This document shows, one piece after another, positions 27,767 through 37,410 of a DNA stretch of 64,000 nucleotides (position 1 is the first letter of the stretch; the number at the start of each line of letters is the position of its first letter). The notes beneath the pieces were generated by a model. It had not been told where the DNA came from. It saw only the letters and a list, made by a program, of their open reading frames with translations, and did no database searches. The stretch is from Candidatus Thiodiazotropha endoloripes (lineage in GTDB: Bacteria > Pseudomonadota > Gammaproteobacteria > Chromatiales > Chromatiaceae). The stretch is from NCBI GenBank assembly GCA_001709035.1, contig LVKA01000015.1, positions 222,639 through 286,638 of the forward strand. The letters run 5' to 3'. The position numbers and the translations under genes are program-made.

Positions 27767-28813
27767 ATGAGTAAAAAAACCACCATTGAACTGCGTACCT
27801 CTCCTCATGCCCATGCCGGGGAGGATGTGGTCGTTATCATGCGCAATGTGGTCTACGCCTTGCTGCCGATCTGTGCATTCACTGTCTGGCAATTCGGCAT
27901 CAGCGCATTGGCACTGCTGGTGGTCGTCACCCTGACCTGTCTGTTGAGTGAACGCCTGTTCAATGCGCTGAGCGGCAAGTCCAGCTCCCTCGGTGACTGG
28001 TCCGCCACCATCACCGGACTGTTGCTGGCGATGACCCTGCCCCCAGGTTTTCCCCTCTGGATGGGAGCGGTAGCCGCCTTCGTCGGTGTGGCGTTGGGCA
28101 AGGCGATGTTTGGCGGTCTCGGCATGAACGCCATGAATCCCGCACTGATTGGGCGGGCGTTCGTACAAGCGGCCTTTCCGGTTGCCATCACCACCTGGAC
28201 TCCGGCATTTTTTGACGGCCGCTTCAGCCAGTTCATCCCCACCACACTCACCCCCCCGTTTCTGCAGCCCCCTGGGATTACGGACTGGGTCTCGGAAGTC
28301 ACCGTGGACGCCTTTTCCGGTGCCACACCGCTGGCACTGCAGAAATTCGAAGGGGTGGTCACCGATCATATGGATATGCTGCTGGGTACCACCGCCGGCT
28401 CCGCCGGTGAAACATCTGCACTGCTGATCCTGGCCGGTGGTCTCTATCTGGCGGCAAGACGGATGCTCGATTGGCGCATTCCGGTGTTGGTCCTGGTCGG
28501 TGCCGCTGTGACCGCCGGAATCTTCTACATGATCGATCCGGTCAAATATCCGGACCCGCTGTTCGTGGTGCTCTCCGGCGGCCTGATGCTCGGTGCCTGG
28601 TTCATGGCCAGTGACATGGTTGGTTCACCGGTTACCCCCCTCGGCGTCGTGATCTATGCCTTGATGATTGGCGTGATCACTGTGATCATCCGACTCTTCG
28701 GTGGCCTTACCGAGGGTGTGATGTATGCCATCCTGCTGGGTAATGCCGCCACACCGTTGATTGATCAGATCACTCAACCCAGGGTGTTCGGAGAGCAGAG
28801 GGCAGGCAAATGA
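27767..28813 (+). CDS. rnfD: Rnf complex subunit D
   Basis: 348 residues, about nine or ten membrane segments. The covalent FMN attachment motif SGAT is present in DAFSGATPLALQKF with Thr187. The segment GGLGMNAMNPALIGRAF and the GTTAGSAGETSALLILAGG block match RnfD/NqrB. It forms part of the ion-translocating membrane core. Its last codons overlap rnfG by the ATGA arrangement at 28810, implying translational coupling. Confidence 0.96.
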   Translation: MSKKTTIELRTSPHAHAGEDVVVIMRNVVYALLPICAFTVWQFGISALALLVVVTLTCLLSERLFNALSGKSSSLGDWSATITGLLLAMTLPPGFPLWMGAVAAFVGVALGKAMFGGLGMNAMNPALIGRAFVQAAFPVAITTWTPAFFDGRFSQFIPTTLTPPFLQPPGITDWVSEVTVDAFSGATPLALQKFEGVVTDHMDMLLGTTAGSAGETSALLILAGGLYLAARRMLDWRIPVLVLVGAAVTAGIFYMIDPVKYPDPLFVVLSGGLMLGAWFMASDMVGSPVTPLGVVIYALMIGVITVIIRLFGGLTEGVMYAILLGNAATPLIDQITQPRVFGEQRAGK

Positions 28814-29538
28814 GTACACCGGAAGCTCAAGCCATCCAACCGTCCACCCCGACGGGCCCGATGATCCGCACCCTGATGGGAATCGCCATGCTGTCGGGTT
28901 TTCTGGTGGTACTCACCTACCAGCTGACCAAACCGATCATCGCTGAAAACCAACGGCGCGCCATCGAGGCCGCGGTGTTTCAGGTGATCCCCGGTGCGGT
29001 TGCCCGGCGTGATTTCCTGGTCACAGAATCTGCAGTGACGGCCGTCACCCCGGACGGTCCCACTGAGGGCGTGCTGGTGTATGCGGGTTACGATCAGCAG
29101 GGCAACCTGAAAGGTGTTGCCGCCAAGGCTGGCGCTCAGGGCTATGCGGATATGATCCACCTGCTGTATGGCTACGATCCGGATTGCGAATGCATTCGTG
29201 GTATCAAAGTGCTGAAACTGGCTGAGACCCCAGGACTGGGGGACAAGATCATTACCGATGCCGACTTTGTCGCCAACTTTGATGCACTGGAGGCCAAGCT
29301 GAATGCGAGTGGGGGTAAACTGGCAAACGAGATTGTGACCGTCAAAGCGGGCACCAAACAGAACCCCTGGGAGATCGACGCCATATCCGGCGCCACCATC
29401 TCCTCACAGGCGGTCGGCAAGGCGCTGAATCGATCTACTCAGCAATTGCTGCCCCAGCTGATGCCGCACATTGATGTAGTACGCAATGCGCCACCACCGC
29501 CAAGTGAGCCTGAAACTCCTGACAGCGGGACGCAGTGA
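28810..29538 (+). CDS. rnfG: Rnf complex subunit G
   Basis: 242 residues. One N-terminal membrane helix (about 17-40), then a periplasmic FMN-binding domain with KVLKLAETPGLGDKI and the flavinylation motif SGATISSQAV (Thr196), to which ApbE would attach FMN. The C-terminal tail is proline- and acid-rich. Overlaps the rnfD stop by four bases. Confidence 0.95.
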   Translation: MSTPEAQAIQPSTPTGPMIRTLMGIAMLSGFLVVLTYQLTKPIIAENQRRAIEAAVFQVIPGAVARRDFLVTESAVTAVTPDGPTEGVLVYAGYDQQGNLKGVAAKAGAQGYADMIHLLYGYDPDCECIRGIKVLKLAETPGLGDKIITDADFVANFDALEAKLNASGGKLANEIVTVKAGTKQNPWEIDAISGATISSQAVGKALNRSTQQLLPQLMPHIDVVRNAPPPPSEPETPDSGTQ

Positions 29539-29621
29539 ACAATGCCTGATTAAATGATCATGCGCAAAGTAAGACAGAGTCCAATTGATTGACAACAACT
29601 GATTTGAACTAACTGATAACC

Positions 29622-30266
29622 ATGGCAAAAAAACAAGACAACACCATCACCTGGGATACCTTCAGTGAAGGTTTGTGGCGTGAGAATCCTGTGTTTGTCA
29701 TGCTGCTGGGTATGTGCCCGGTACTGGCAGTGACCAACTCGGCAATCAATGCCCTGGCGATGGGTATCGCCACACTTTTCGTACTGCTCGCCTCAGGCAC
29801 TTTGATCTCGCTGCTGCGCAACAGTATTCCCAAGCAGGTGCGCATCGCCACCTACATCGTCATCATCGCCACCTTCGTCACCATTGTCGACTATACCATC
29901 CAGGCGATCTCCCTGGATCTCTACAATGCACTGGGTGCTTTTATCCAGCTGATCGTAGCCAACTGCATGATACTGGGCCGGGCCGAGGCCTACTCTTCCA
30001 GGAATCCGCCATTGAAGTCGATCATCAACGCCACCGGCATGGGACTGGGATTTACCCTGGCCCTGCTCTGCCTCGGTGTGGTGCGCGAGATCCTGGGTGC
30101 CGGCAGCTTGTTCGGCATCGATCTGTTCGGCCCCAGATTCGAACCCTGGGTGGTGATGGTGCTGCCCGCCGGCGGCTTTCTGGTACTGGGTGCCTGGCTG
30201 CTGCTGTTTGAGTGGCTGAAGCAGCGGAAATCCGAGACAGAACTGAACCCGGCGGCAGAATCATGA
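29622..30266 (+). CDS. rnfE: Rnf complex subunit E
   Basis: 214 residues with six membrane segments. Starts MAKKQDNTITWDTFSEGLW, then the family's LLGMCPVLAVTNSAINALAMG and IQLIVANCMILGRAEAYSS, where the Cys residues of paired RnfA/RnfE half-motifs coordinate an intramembrane iron centre in the related NQR and Rnf structures. Integral inner membrane. Confidence 0.96.
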   Translation: MAKKQDNTITWDTFSEGLWRENPVFVMLLGMCPVLAVTNSAINALAMGIATLFVLLASGTLISLLRNSIPKQVRIATYIVIIATFVTIVDYTIQAISLDLYNALGAFIQLIVANCMILGRAEAYSSRNPPLKSIINATGMGLGFTLALLCLGVVREILGAGSLFGIDLFGPRFEPWVVMVLPAGGFLVLGAWLLLFEWLKQRKSETELNPAAES

Positions 30267-30351
30267 ACATCAGGCTCTCTCAGATGAAATTCGTTCAGAT
30301 CCGTGCAGGCCGATACGGCCTGTTCCCCTCTAACCTAATCAAGTGACCACT

Positions 30352-30933
30352 ATGGCGACAGAAACTCTAAGCTTTATCTTTCTCAACGCTGTATTGGCCA
30401 ACAACTTCGTACTCGCCCTGTTCCTTGGCCTGTGCCCGTTTCTCGGTGTCTCGGGTAAGATCAATACCGCCCTGCCGATGGGCCTGGCAACCCTGTTTGT
30501 GATGCTGGTCAGTTCAGTCTGCGCGTTTCTCATCAATGAGGTCCTGGTGGCCTTTGAGATCGAATTCCTGCGTCTGATCGCCTATATCGCCGTGATCGCC
30601 AGTGCTGTACAACTGGTGGAAATGGCCCTGAAAAAATTTACCCCTGCCCTGTTTCGCTCTCTGGGTATCTTTCTGCCGCTGATCACCACCAATTGTGCAA
30701 TTCTCGGTCTGGCCCTGTTTCAGACATTCAAGGAGTACAGTTTCCTGCAATCCCTGGTCTACGCACTGGGTGCCGGATTGGGTTTTATCCTGGCGATCCT
30801 GCTGATGGCAGGTCTGCGCGAGAAGCTGGAGTTATCCACCATGCCAAGCATTACCCAGGGTGCCGCCGTGAGTCTGATGCTGGGTGGTCTGCTTTCACTT
30901 TCGTTCATGGGCTTTGCCGGACTCGGAGGTTGA
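30352..30933 (+). CDS. rnfA: Rnf complex subunit A
   Basis: 193 residues from the ATG at 30352; an in-frame GTG three codons earlier is an alternative. Six membrane segments with FLNAVLANNFVLALFLGLCPF and LPLITTNCAILGLALF, the inverted-topology partner of RnfE. A CAGGCC-GATAC-GGCCTG hairpin (30306-30322) lies in the gap from rnfE. The order B-(PFOR)-C-D-G-E-A differs from the enterobacterial A-B-C-D-G-E order. Confidence 0.96.
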   Translation: MATETLSFIFLNAVLANNFVLALFLGLCPFLGVSGKINTALPMGLATLFVMLVSSVCAFLINEVLVAFEIEFLRLIAYIAVIASAVQLVEMALKKFTPALFRSLGIFLPLITTNCAILGLALFQTFKEYSFLQSLVYALGAGLGFILAILLMAGLREKLELSTMPSITQGAAVSLMLGGLLSLSFMGFAGLGG

Positions 30934-30937
30934 TTCG

Positions 30938-31135
30938 ATGCTCGACTTTCTCATCGCCATGACTGTGATACCGATTCTGTTTTTGGGCTGGTTGATCGTC
31001 CAGTCCATCACCCGACGCTTTTCTAAACTGCATCCTGAGTTTGGTCCTCATAAGGAAGAGGGCACAGGCTGCGGTAAAAGCTGTCTGTGCAGCGGAAACA
31101 GCTGCCAACGTCAAGGAGACCACCTCAGAGGTTAA
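30938..31135 (+). CDS. Small single-span Cys-rich membrane protein of the Rnf cluster
   Basis: 65 residues, ATG start with GGAGG at good spacing, beginning 5 bases after rnfA. One N-terminal membrane helix ([17 protein letters not shown]), a basic stretch, then [15 protein letters not shown] with four cysteines near the C-terminus. The design (one helix, then a short cytosolic Cys cluster) resembles NqrM, the small factor needed to mature the iron site of Na+-NQR, and other NqrM-like proteins; sequence identity is not strong enough to name it. Co-translation with rnfA and position before ppsA suggest an Rnf maturation role. Confidence 0.65.
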   Translation: MLDFLIAMTVIPILFLGWLIVQSITRRFSKLHPEFGPHKEEGTGCGKSCLCSGNSCQRQGDHLRG

Positions 31136-31139
31136 AACA

Positions 31140-33551
31140 ATGACTGATCCATCCAATCAATCCACAAGCCGAGGGCAAGCGGTGAATGAACAAATAATCT
31201 GGTTTGAAAACCTGAAAATGCACGATGTCGATCAGGTCGGCGGTAAGAACGCATCGCTGGGCGAGATGATCAGCGGTCTTGCCGATGCCGGCGTCTCCGT
31301 TCCCGGTGGCTTTGCCACCACAGCCCACGCCTATCGTGAGTTTCTGCGACACAACCGCCTTGCGGAGCGAATCGACCCGCTGTTGCAGCAACTCGATGTG
31401 AGCGATGTCACGGCATTGGCGGAAGCGGGCAAGACAGTGCGCGAATGGGTGGTTGAAGCCGAGTTCCCGGAAGAGCTGGAGAACGCGGTCACTGCCGCTT
31501 ACAAGAAGCTGGTCGGCGATGCCGCGGAAGTACCCTCTGTGGCGGTACGCTCCTCAGCGACTGCAGAAGACCTCCCAGATGCTTCCTTTGCCGGACAGCA
31601 GGAGACCTTTCTCAACGTACAGGGTCTGGATGACGTTATGATCGCGATCAAAGAGGTATTCGCCTCTCTGTATAACGACCGGGCGATCTCCTATCGTGTT
31701 CACCAGGGATTCGCCCATGAGGATGTGGCGCTCTCTGCGGGCATCCAACGGATGGTGCGCTCCGACGTAGGTTCTGCCGGGGTCATGTTCACCCTCGACA
31801 CCGAATCCGGTTTCAAGGATGCAGTATTCATCACCAGCTCCTACGGCCTGGGTGAGACTGTGGTGCAGGGTGCCGTCAATCCCGATGAATTCTATGTGCA
31901 CAAAGGCAATGTGGAAGCCGGCAGACCCGCTATACTGCGCCGTAACCTGGGCAGCAAGGCGATCAAGATGGTCTACGGCCAGGAAGGCGAGGAGCGGGTC
32001 AAGACGGTCGATGTGGCGCCACAGGATCAAACCAATTTCTCACTCACCAGTGAGCAGATTGAGAGCCTGGCCCAAATGGCGATCACCATTGAGAAACACT
32101 ACCAGCGTCCGATGGACATCGAATGGGGTCTGGACGGTACCGACGGCCAGCTCTACATCCTGCAGGCGCGCCCAGAAACTGTTGAGAGCCGGGTCGACAC
32201 CGCCTCTGTTGAGCGATTCAAGTTGGAACAGAGTGGTGGCAAAGTGCTGGCTCAGGGTCGCGCCATTGGACAGCGTATCGGCAGCGGCGTCGCCAAGGTG
32301 ATTGCCGACGCCAGTGAGATGGCCAAAGTGGAGGCCGGCGATGTGCTGGTCACCGACATGACCGATCCTGACTGGGAACCGGTGATGAAGAAGGCTTCGG
32401 CGATTGTCACCAATCGGGGCGGCCGTACCTGCCACGCGGCGATCATCGCCCGCGAACTGGGTATCCCCGCCGTGGTCGGCTGTCATGATGCGACTGAAAA
32501 ACTCCAGGAAGGCCAGGAGGTGACGGTCTCCTGTGCGGAAGGGGATGACGGTTTCATCTATGAGGGCCTGCTGAAGTACTCGGTCACCCAGGGTGATGTC
32601 ACCAGTCTGCCGGAAGCACCGGCCAAGATCATGATGAATGTGGCCAATCCGAGCCGCGCCTTCGCCTTCAGCCGAATCCCGAATGGGGGTATCGGCCTGG
32701 CTCGACTGGAGTTCATCATCAACACCACCATCGGTGTTCATCCACGCGCGCTGATGGAGTTCGACAAGCTGCCTGAGGACATCAAGGCGGCCGCGCAGAG
32801 CCAGATGAACGGCTACGACGATCCGGTGGAGTTCTATGTGGAAAAGCTGGTGGAAGGTATCTCCACCCTGGCGGCCGCATTCGAGGGCAAGCCGGTCATC
32901 GTACGCATGTCCGACTTCAAGTCGAATGAGTACGCCAACCTGATCGGCGGCAAGCTCTATGAACCCTCCGAAGAGAATCCGATGATCGGTTTTCGTGGCG
33001 CATCACGCTATATCTCTGAAAGCTTCAGACCCTGCTTTGAGCTGGAGTGCCGCGCCCTGAAACGGGTTCGGGAAGAGATGGGCTTCAGCAATGTCGAGAT
33101 CATGATTCCCTTCGTCCGCACCCTGGATGAGGCTGCCGGCGTCATCAGCCTGCTGGAACAGAATGAACTGAAACGGGGTGAAAACGACCTGCGTGTGATC
33201 ATGATGTGCGAACTGCCCTCCAATGCCGTGCTGGCGGAAGAGTTCCTTGAGTACTTTGACGGCTTCTCCATCGGCTCCAACGACATGACTCAGTTGACCC
33301 TGGGACTGGACCGGGATTCCGGGCTGGTTGCCAATAGCTTCGATGAGCGAAATCCGGCCGTCAAAAGGATGCTCAGCATGGCCATACAGGCCTGTAACAA
33401 GGCGGGTAAGTATGTCGGTATCTGCGGCCAGGGGCCGTCCGATTATCCCGATCTTGCCGAATGGCTGGTAGAACAGAAGATCACCAGTGTATCCCTGAAC
33501 CCTGACACGGTTGTCGATACCTGGAGGCTGTTGACCGGCTTGAGTGACTGA
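31140..33551 (+). CDS. ppsA: Phosphoenolpyruvate synthase
   Basis: 803 residues from the ATG at 31140 ([10 protein letters not shown]), preceded by AGAGG; the open frame extends upstream through the small membrane gene but that part is not credible. N-terminal ATP-grasp domain ([38 protein letters not shown]), swivelling phosphohistidine domain [21 protein letters not shown] (His432) and C-terminal PEP/pyruvate TIM barrel ending [19 protein letters not shown] and [11 protein letters not shown]. Converts pyruvate + ATP to PEP + AMP + Pi. Runs directly on from the Rnf-PFOR genes and is followed by its regulator ppsR. Confidence 0.97.
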   Translation: MTDPSNQSTSRGQAVNEQIIWFENLKMHDVDQVGGKNASLGEMISGLADAGVSVPGGFATTAHAYREFLRHNRLAERIDPLLQQLDVSDVTALAEAGKTVREWVVEAEFPEELENAVTAAYKKLVGDAAEVPSVAVRSSATAEDLPDASFAGQQETFLNVQGLDDVMIAIKEVFASLYNDRAISYRVHQGFAHEDVALSAGIQRMVRSDVGSAGVMFTLDTESGFKDAVFITSSYGLGETVVQGAVNPDEFYVHKGNVEAGRPAILRRNLGSKAIKMVYGQEGEERVKTVDVAPQDQTNFSLTSEQIESLAQMAITIEKHYQRPMDIEWGLDGTDGQLYILQARPETVESRVDTASVERFKLEQSGGKVLAQGRAIGQRIGSGVAKVIADASEMAKVEAGDVLVTDMTDPDWEPVMKKASAIVTNRGGRTCHAAIIARELGIPAVVGCHDATEKLQEGQEVTVSCAEGDDGFIYEGLLKYSVTQGDVTSLPEAPAKIMMNVANPSRAFAFSRIPNGGIGLARLEFIINTTIGVHPRALMEFDKLPEDIKAAAQSQMNGYDDPVEFYVEKLVEGISTLAAAFEGKPVIVRMSDFKSNEYANLIGGKLYEPSEENPMIGFRGASRYISESFRPCFELECRALKRVREEMGFSNVEIMIPFVRTLDEAAGVISLLEQNELKRGENDLRVIMMCELPSNAVLAEEFLEYFDGFSIGSNDMTQLTLGLDRDSGLVANSFDERNPAVKRMLSMAIQACNKAGKYVGICGQGPSDYPDLAEWLVEQKITSVSLNPDTVVDTWRLLTGLSD

Positions 33552-33557
33552 AGTGTC

Positions 33558-33582
33558 GCGGGGAGACCACCGGTCTCCCCGC
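33558..33582 (+). terminator. GC-rich hairpin after ppsA
   Basis: A perfect 11-bp stem GCGGGGAGACC/GGTCTCCCCGC with a 3-base loop begins 6 bases after the ppsA stop, without a clear T-run. It may terminate most of the long Rnf-PFOR-ppsA transcript or protect its 3' end while allowing some readthrough into ppsR. Confidence 0.55.
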
Positions 33583-33620
33583 TGCCCTTGTGACACAATC
33601 TTGAGTCAACTGTAATTCCG

Positions 33621-34430
33621 ATGAAACGTACCGTCTATTTCCTGGCTGACCATACCGGCATCACTGTCGAAGCGATGGGACGCTCCCTGCTGAGCCAATT
33701 CGACGGCTTTGAATATGAGACTGTGCATTGGCCGTTCATAGACGGTCTGGAAAAGGCCCGCCGGGTGGCTGAGCGGATCAATCAGACAACCATGGAGTCG
33801 GGACAGAAGCCGATCGTCTTCACCACCCTGGTGGATCCCTCGATCCGGGACTACTTCAAAACCCTGGATGTGCCGGTCATGGATTTCTTCGAAACTTTCA
33901 CGACCCGCCTGGAACAGGAGCTGGGTCTTCCCTCCTCCCATGCCCTGGGGCAATTCCATACCACCAAGAACGGTCGCGCCTATGACCAGCGTATCCACGC
34001 GGTCAATTTCGCCCTCAACAATGACGATGGTGCAATTACCAAGAACTATGAGACAGCTGATCTGATTCTGATCGGTGTCTCCCGCAGCGGCAAAACCCCT
34101 ACCTGCCTCTTTCTTGGCCTGCAGCACAGTGTCCTGGCTGCCAACTACCCACTCACCGATGACGATCTGCACAGCGATCTATTGCCGAAGATCCTCAACG
34201 GCTACAAGGATAAGCTGTATGGTCTGACCATCGATCCACATCAATTGCAACGTATCCGCCAGGAGAGACGCCCGGACCGGCGCTACTCCTCTCTTGAACA
34301 GTGTAAAATGGAGGTCAAACTGGCTGAGGGCCTGTTCAAGCACTATAACATCCCCTATCTCGAGACCACCTCCATGTCGATCGAGGAGATCTCGGCGAGA
34401 CTGATTCAACACATCAAACGGGTCGCCTGA
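33621..34430 (+). CDS. ppsR: PEP synthase regulatory protein (bifunctional kinase/pyrophosphorylase)
   Basis: 269 residues. DUF299 family with the HTGITVEAMGRSLLSQF start and a P-loop GVSRSGKTPT (Gly152-Thr159). PpsR inactivates PEP synthase by ADP-dependent phosphorylation of a Thr next to the catalytic His and reactivates it by phosphate-dependent removal. The target motif GGRTCHAA in the neighbouring PpsA has that Thr, so the pair should work together. Separated from ppsA by a hairpin. Confidence 0.95.
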   Translation: MKRTVYFLADHTGITVEAMGRSLLSQFDGFEYETVHWPFIDGLEKARRVAERINQTTMESGQKPIVFTTLVDPSIRDYFKTLDVPVMDFFETFTTRLEQELGLPSSHALGQFHTTKNGRAYDQRIHAVNFALNNDDGAITKNYETADLILIGVSRSGKTPTCLFLGLQHSVLAANYPLTDDDLHSDLLPKILNGYKDKLYGLTIDPHQLQRIRQERRPDRRYSSLEQCKMEVKLAEGLFKHYNIPYLETTSMSIEEISARLIQHIKRVA

Positions 34431-34592
34431 GCGATTAAACCGGTGCCTCTGTCGGGCCTTATCGATAATATCGACAGAGTCTACGACAGCGTGCGGAAAT
34501 AGGGTTATAATCTCGCTCCCGGATTGCTCTGAAATCCTCATATAAAACCAATATAAACACCCCCATTCCATTGACTATATTGGATTATCGTT

Positions 34593-36038
34593 TTGTTAAA
34601 TTGGCTGGTTCGACTATTTCGTAAAGCACCTGTTCCGATCTCCATCAAGTGGACGATCTATATCGGTACCCTGATCACCATGGTCATGGGCATTCTCGGC
34701 TGGTTTCTGATCACCCAGCAGACCAGCTTTCATATGCGCGAAGTCCGGGGATTTGGAGAGGTACTGGTTGAGCAGCTGGCCCACTCGGCCAGTGAACCCC
34801 TGCTGGCGGATGACCAGTTCAACCTGCAAGGTCTGGTCAGTCGTCAGACACAGAACGACAATGTGGTGGGTGCGGCCATCGTACCTTCGGAGAAACCCTG
34901 GGTGATCTCGGGCAATGTACCCCATCAGCTGCCAACCACCGAGGAGCTCACCCCGATGATCTGGTCCTGGCGGGATGAGGATAACAGACGGTATCCGGCG
35001 ATTACCTTCTTCAGCCCGATCCATTTCCGGGATGTCATCGCCGGTCACGCTGTGATCACCCTGGATCGGGCCTTTCTCGACCGCAACCAGAAACGCACCA
35101 TTCGTATCATCAGTTTCGCCACCATCGGTCTGATCCTGATCGCCGCGATTCTCTCCTATGTGCTGAGCAAGCGACTCAGCCGACCGATCACCCTGCTGGC
35201 CCAGGCCGGCCATCAACCGGAAACGGGGATGCTGATCTCCCAGGGAGATGAGGACCGAAAGGATGAGATCGGACAGGTCTACGCCCATTTTGAGCGCATG
35301 TCGGCCGGGATGCTGGAAAAACGCCAGGTTGAGGATGCCCTCTCCCGCTATGTCTCACCGGTTGTCGCGGACAAGATCCTCTCCAATCTCTCACAGCCCC
35401 GACTCGCCAACCAGGAGATGGAAGGCAGTGTACTGTTCTGCGACATCGTGGGTTTCACCCAGCTGTCGGAAGATCTGCCAGCGGATGAGGTCGCCTCGCT
35501 GCTCAATCTCTATCTCGGTGCGATTGCCGATGCGGCCCATCGTTGTCGCGGGGTGGTCGATAAATTCATCGGTGACAGTGCTATGATCCTATTTGGCGTC
35601 CCCGAAGCCGACAACGAGCATGGTCAGCAGGCGGTTCGTTGCGCCTGGCTGATCCAGGCCATGGTCCGACATATCAACAAACAACGCCGGCAAGAGGGAA
35701 AAGAGCCGATTATGCTACGCATCGGAATCAACAGTGGTGTCATGCTGGCCGGCAATATCGGCATTCCCGACCGGTTGGAGTACACCGTGGTCGGAGACAG
35801 TGTGAATCTGGCCTCCAGGCTCTGTGGCGCTGCTCCGGCTGATGGCATAATGATGAGTGAGACCACGGCAGAGTTTCCAGGAGTCAACGAGATGGTAGAG
35901 TTGCACCGACAGCCAGAATTGAAAATCAGAGGCAAAAAAAATCGGGTTTCTCCCTCCATCGCGGGAACACCGTCGCGAGAATTTGGTCAATGGTTGATGC
36001 GCACCATGGCCTATATCCTGAACAAACACCCTGGATGA
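34593..36038 (+). CDS. Membrane class III adenylate/guanylate cyclase with HAMP domain
   Basis: 481 residues from a TTG start (MLNWLVRLFRK). Two membrane helices (about 22-42 and 171-190) bracket a periplasmic sensor region, then HAMP (about 190-245) and a class III cyclase domain: metal-binding Asp in VLFCDIVGFTQLSEDLP, DKFIGDSAMILFG with the second Asp, and GIPDRLEYTVVGDSVNLASRL. Likely makes cAMP; guanylate specificity cannot be excluded. The stop overlaps the next gene's ATG, indicating coupling with the TPR lipoprotein. Confidence 0.9.
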   Translation: MLNWLVRLFRKAPVPISIKWTIYIGTLITMVMGILGWFLITQQTSFHMREVRGFGEVLVEQLAHSASEPLLADDQFNLQGLVSRQTQNDNVVGAAIVPSEKPWVISGNVPHQLPTTEELTPMIWSWRDEDNRRYPAITFFSPIHFRDVIAGHAVITLDRAFLDRNQKRTIRIISFATIGLILIAAILSYVLSKRLSRPITLLAQAGHQPETGMLISQGDEDRKDEIGQVYAHFERMSAGMLEKRQVEDALSRYVSPVVADKILSNLSQPRLANQEMEGSVLFCDIVGFTQLSEDLPADEVASLLNLYLGAIADAAHRCRGVVDKFIGDSAMILFGVPEADNEHGQQAVRCAWLIQAMVRHINKQRRQEGKEPIMLRIGINSGVMLAGNIGIPDRLEYTVVGDSVNLASRLCGAAPADGIMMSETTAEFPGVNEMVELHRQPELKIRGKKNRVSPSIAGTPSREFGQWLMRTMAYILNKHPG

Positions 36039-36964
36039 AGTCTTCTCTGACACTAATTACAGTCTGTATCTGTCAGTTACTGCTGAGCGGATGTCAATTG
36101 CTGCAATCCAGAGAGACACCCGCGCCTGTCAAAGATGATTCCCTTGAATATAGCCGACAGCTGGTCGCCAAAGGACGCTACAGCGAGGCCATCCAGCTAC
36201 TCAATCAGGCCAGTGTGGGGCAACACAAGAATCAAACCTACTTCCAGGAACTGAAAAATCTGCGCGGACAACAGAAAATCGTCGAGGAGGAGCTGAACGA
36301 CCAACTGCTGATCAGTAACACCTCGGCGCTTAAAAACCAGCTGCCGATCCTGGTGAAACTGACCAAATCCAGCAACAACCCCCAATACCTGCAACTGCTG
36401 GAACAGACCCAATCACAGCTACAGAGCATGCGTCTTGCCCTGTCAGACTGCGGCTGGCGTCACTACAAACGGAACAACGCACTGGCCAAGGATTGCCTCA
36501 GTATCGCGCTCTCATTGAAGCTGGACGAGTCCGATCAGAACCTGATGGATCACCTGCTGACAGAGCAGATCAAAAGCAAGAATGCACTGGAGAAAAAAGA
36601 GAAATCCGCCCGCCAGAAACGCTGGAAAGATAAGCTGAATAAGCGTTTGTCGGAGGCCAACCGACTACTGGAGAGTGGTCAGCTGCGGGATGCCAAACAC
36701 GCCCTGCAGAAAATCCTCAAAGATGTGCCAAAAAACAGCCAAGCCAGAGAGATGCTGGCAAAGGTCAACCGGCAACTGCAACGCTATATCGACAACCTGC
36801 TGAGCGCCGGGGACCGGCTCTATCGGGATGGTGAAATCGAAAGCGCCAAAGCGACCTGGCGAGCGGCACTCGCCCTCGACCCCCAGGACCAGCGGGCACG
36901 GGAGAAGATTCAACGTGCCCAACGGGTATTGAACAATCTGGAAAACCTGCGCAAAACCAACTGA
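36035..36964 (+). CDS. TPR-containing lipoprotein
   Basis: 309 residues from the ATG at 36035, overlapping the cyclase stop (ATGA). Signal peptide with lipobox LLLSGC (about residue 20). The mature part is alpha-helical with TPR-like repeats (YSRQLVAKGRYSEAIQLLNQ; EANRLLESGQLRDAKHALQK; GDRLYRDGEIESAKATWRAA) and a Lys/Glu-rich helix about residues 190-215. Translational coupling suggests it works with the cyclase sensor at the envelope, but this is inference. Confidence 0.82.
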   Translation: MKSSLTLITVCICQLLLSGCQLLQSRETPAPVKDDSLEYSRQLVAKGRYSEAIQLLNQASVGQHKNQTYFQELKNLRGQQKIVEEELNDQLLISNTSALKNQLPILVKLTKSSNNPQYLQLLEQTQSQLQSMRLALSDCGWRHYKRNNALAKDCLSIALSLKLDESDQNLMDHLLTEQIKSKNALEKKEKSARQKRWKDKLNKRLSEANRLLESGQLRDAKHALQKILKDVPKNSQAREMLAKVNRQLQRYIDNLLSAGDRLYRDGEIESAKATWRAALALDPQDQRAREKIQRAQRVLNNLENLRKTN

Positions 36965-37130
36965 CCCTCAAAACCTCACAATAGCAGTGGGCGACCGCCC
37001 CCCAATCCGCTATAATCGCGCGGTTTGACGATCCTGACGCCTCTTTCTTTGGCCCGACTCATCACCGTCTCAGCCCCGGATTTCAGGGCTGGTGGTTTAG
37101 GAATCAGAGTGGCAGCCGATGAATAGTAGC

Positions 37131-37214
37131 TGTTAACACGAATCCAATACGTTCTGCCGGGACTGTTTTTACGTCCAGCAAGGCGCAACAGGACGTATTG
37201 GATTCGTGTTAACA
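37131..37214. repeat. Large perfect inverted repeat (MITE-like)
   Basis: Two perfect 22-base arms (37131-37152 and 37193-37214; TGTTAACACGAATCCAATAC-GT and its complement) enclose 40 bases. The right arm and following GGCCCTAGG (27 bases, 37197-37223) recur identically at 49300-49326. This lies in the 446-base gap before the DUF3943-like gene (36965-37410), in which no convincing gene is visible. The structure suggests a small non-autonomous mobile element or a palindromic dispersed repeat. Confidence 0.6.
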
Positions 37215-37410
37215 GGCCCTAGGTGCAGGTAGTCAGTTTCTGAGACTAACTGGCTGGACCACATGGACTGGTCACCAAAATTAGCCAATGACGCCCACAA
37301 TCGAGCCGGGCGATTGGTGTGGATCCAAGTTGTATTAGATTTTCCGGGTGTTACAAGGATTTCTGGCATCTATGCAGAGTGCAATCAGACAAGCAGACAT
37401 GAAAGGTGCC

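Noticed and set aside
36976..37188. A 70-codon minus-strand frame before the DUF3943-like gene
   Set aside because: It runs through the large inverted repeat and has no ribosome site or known family.
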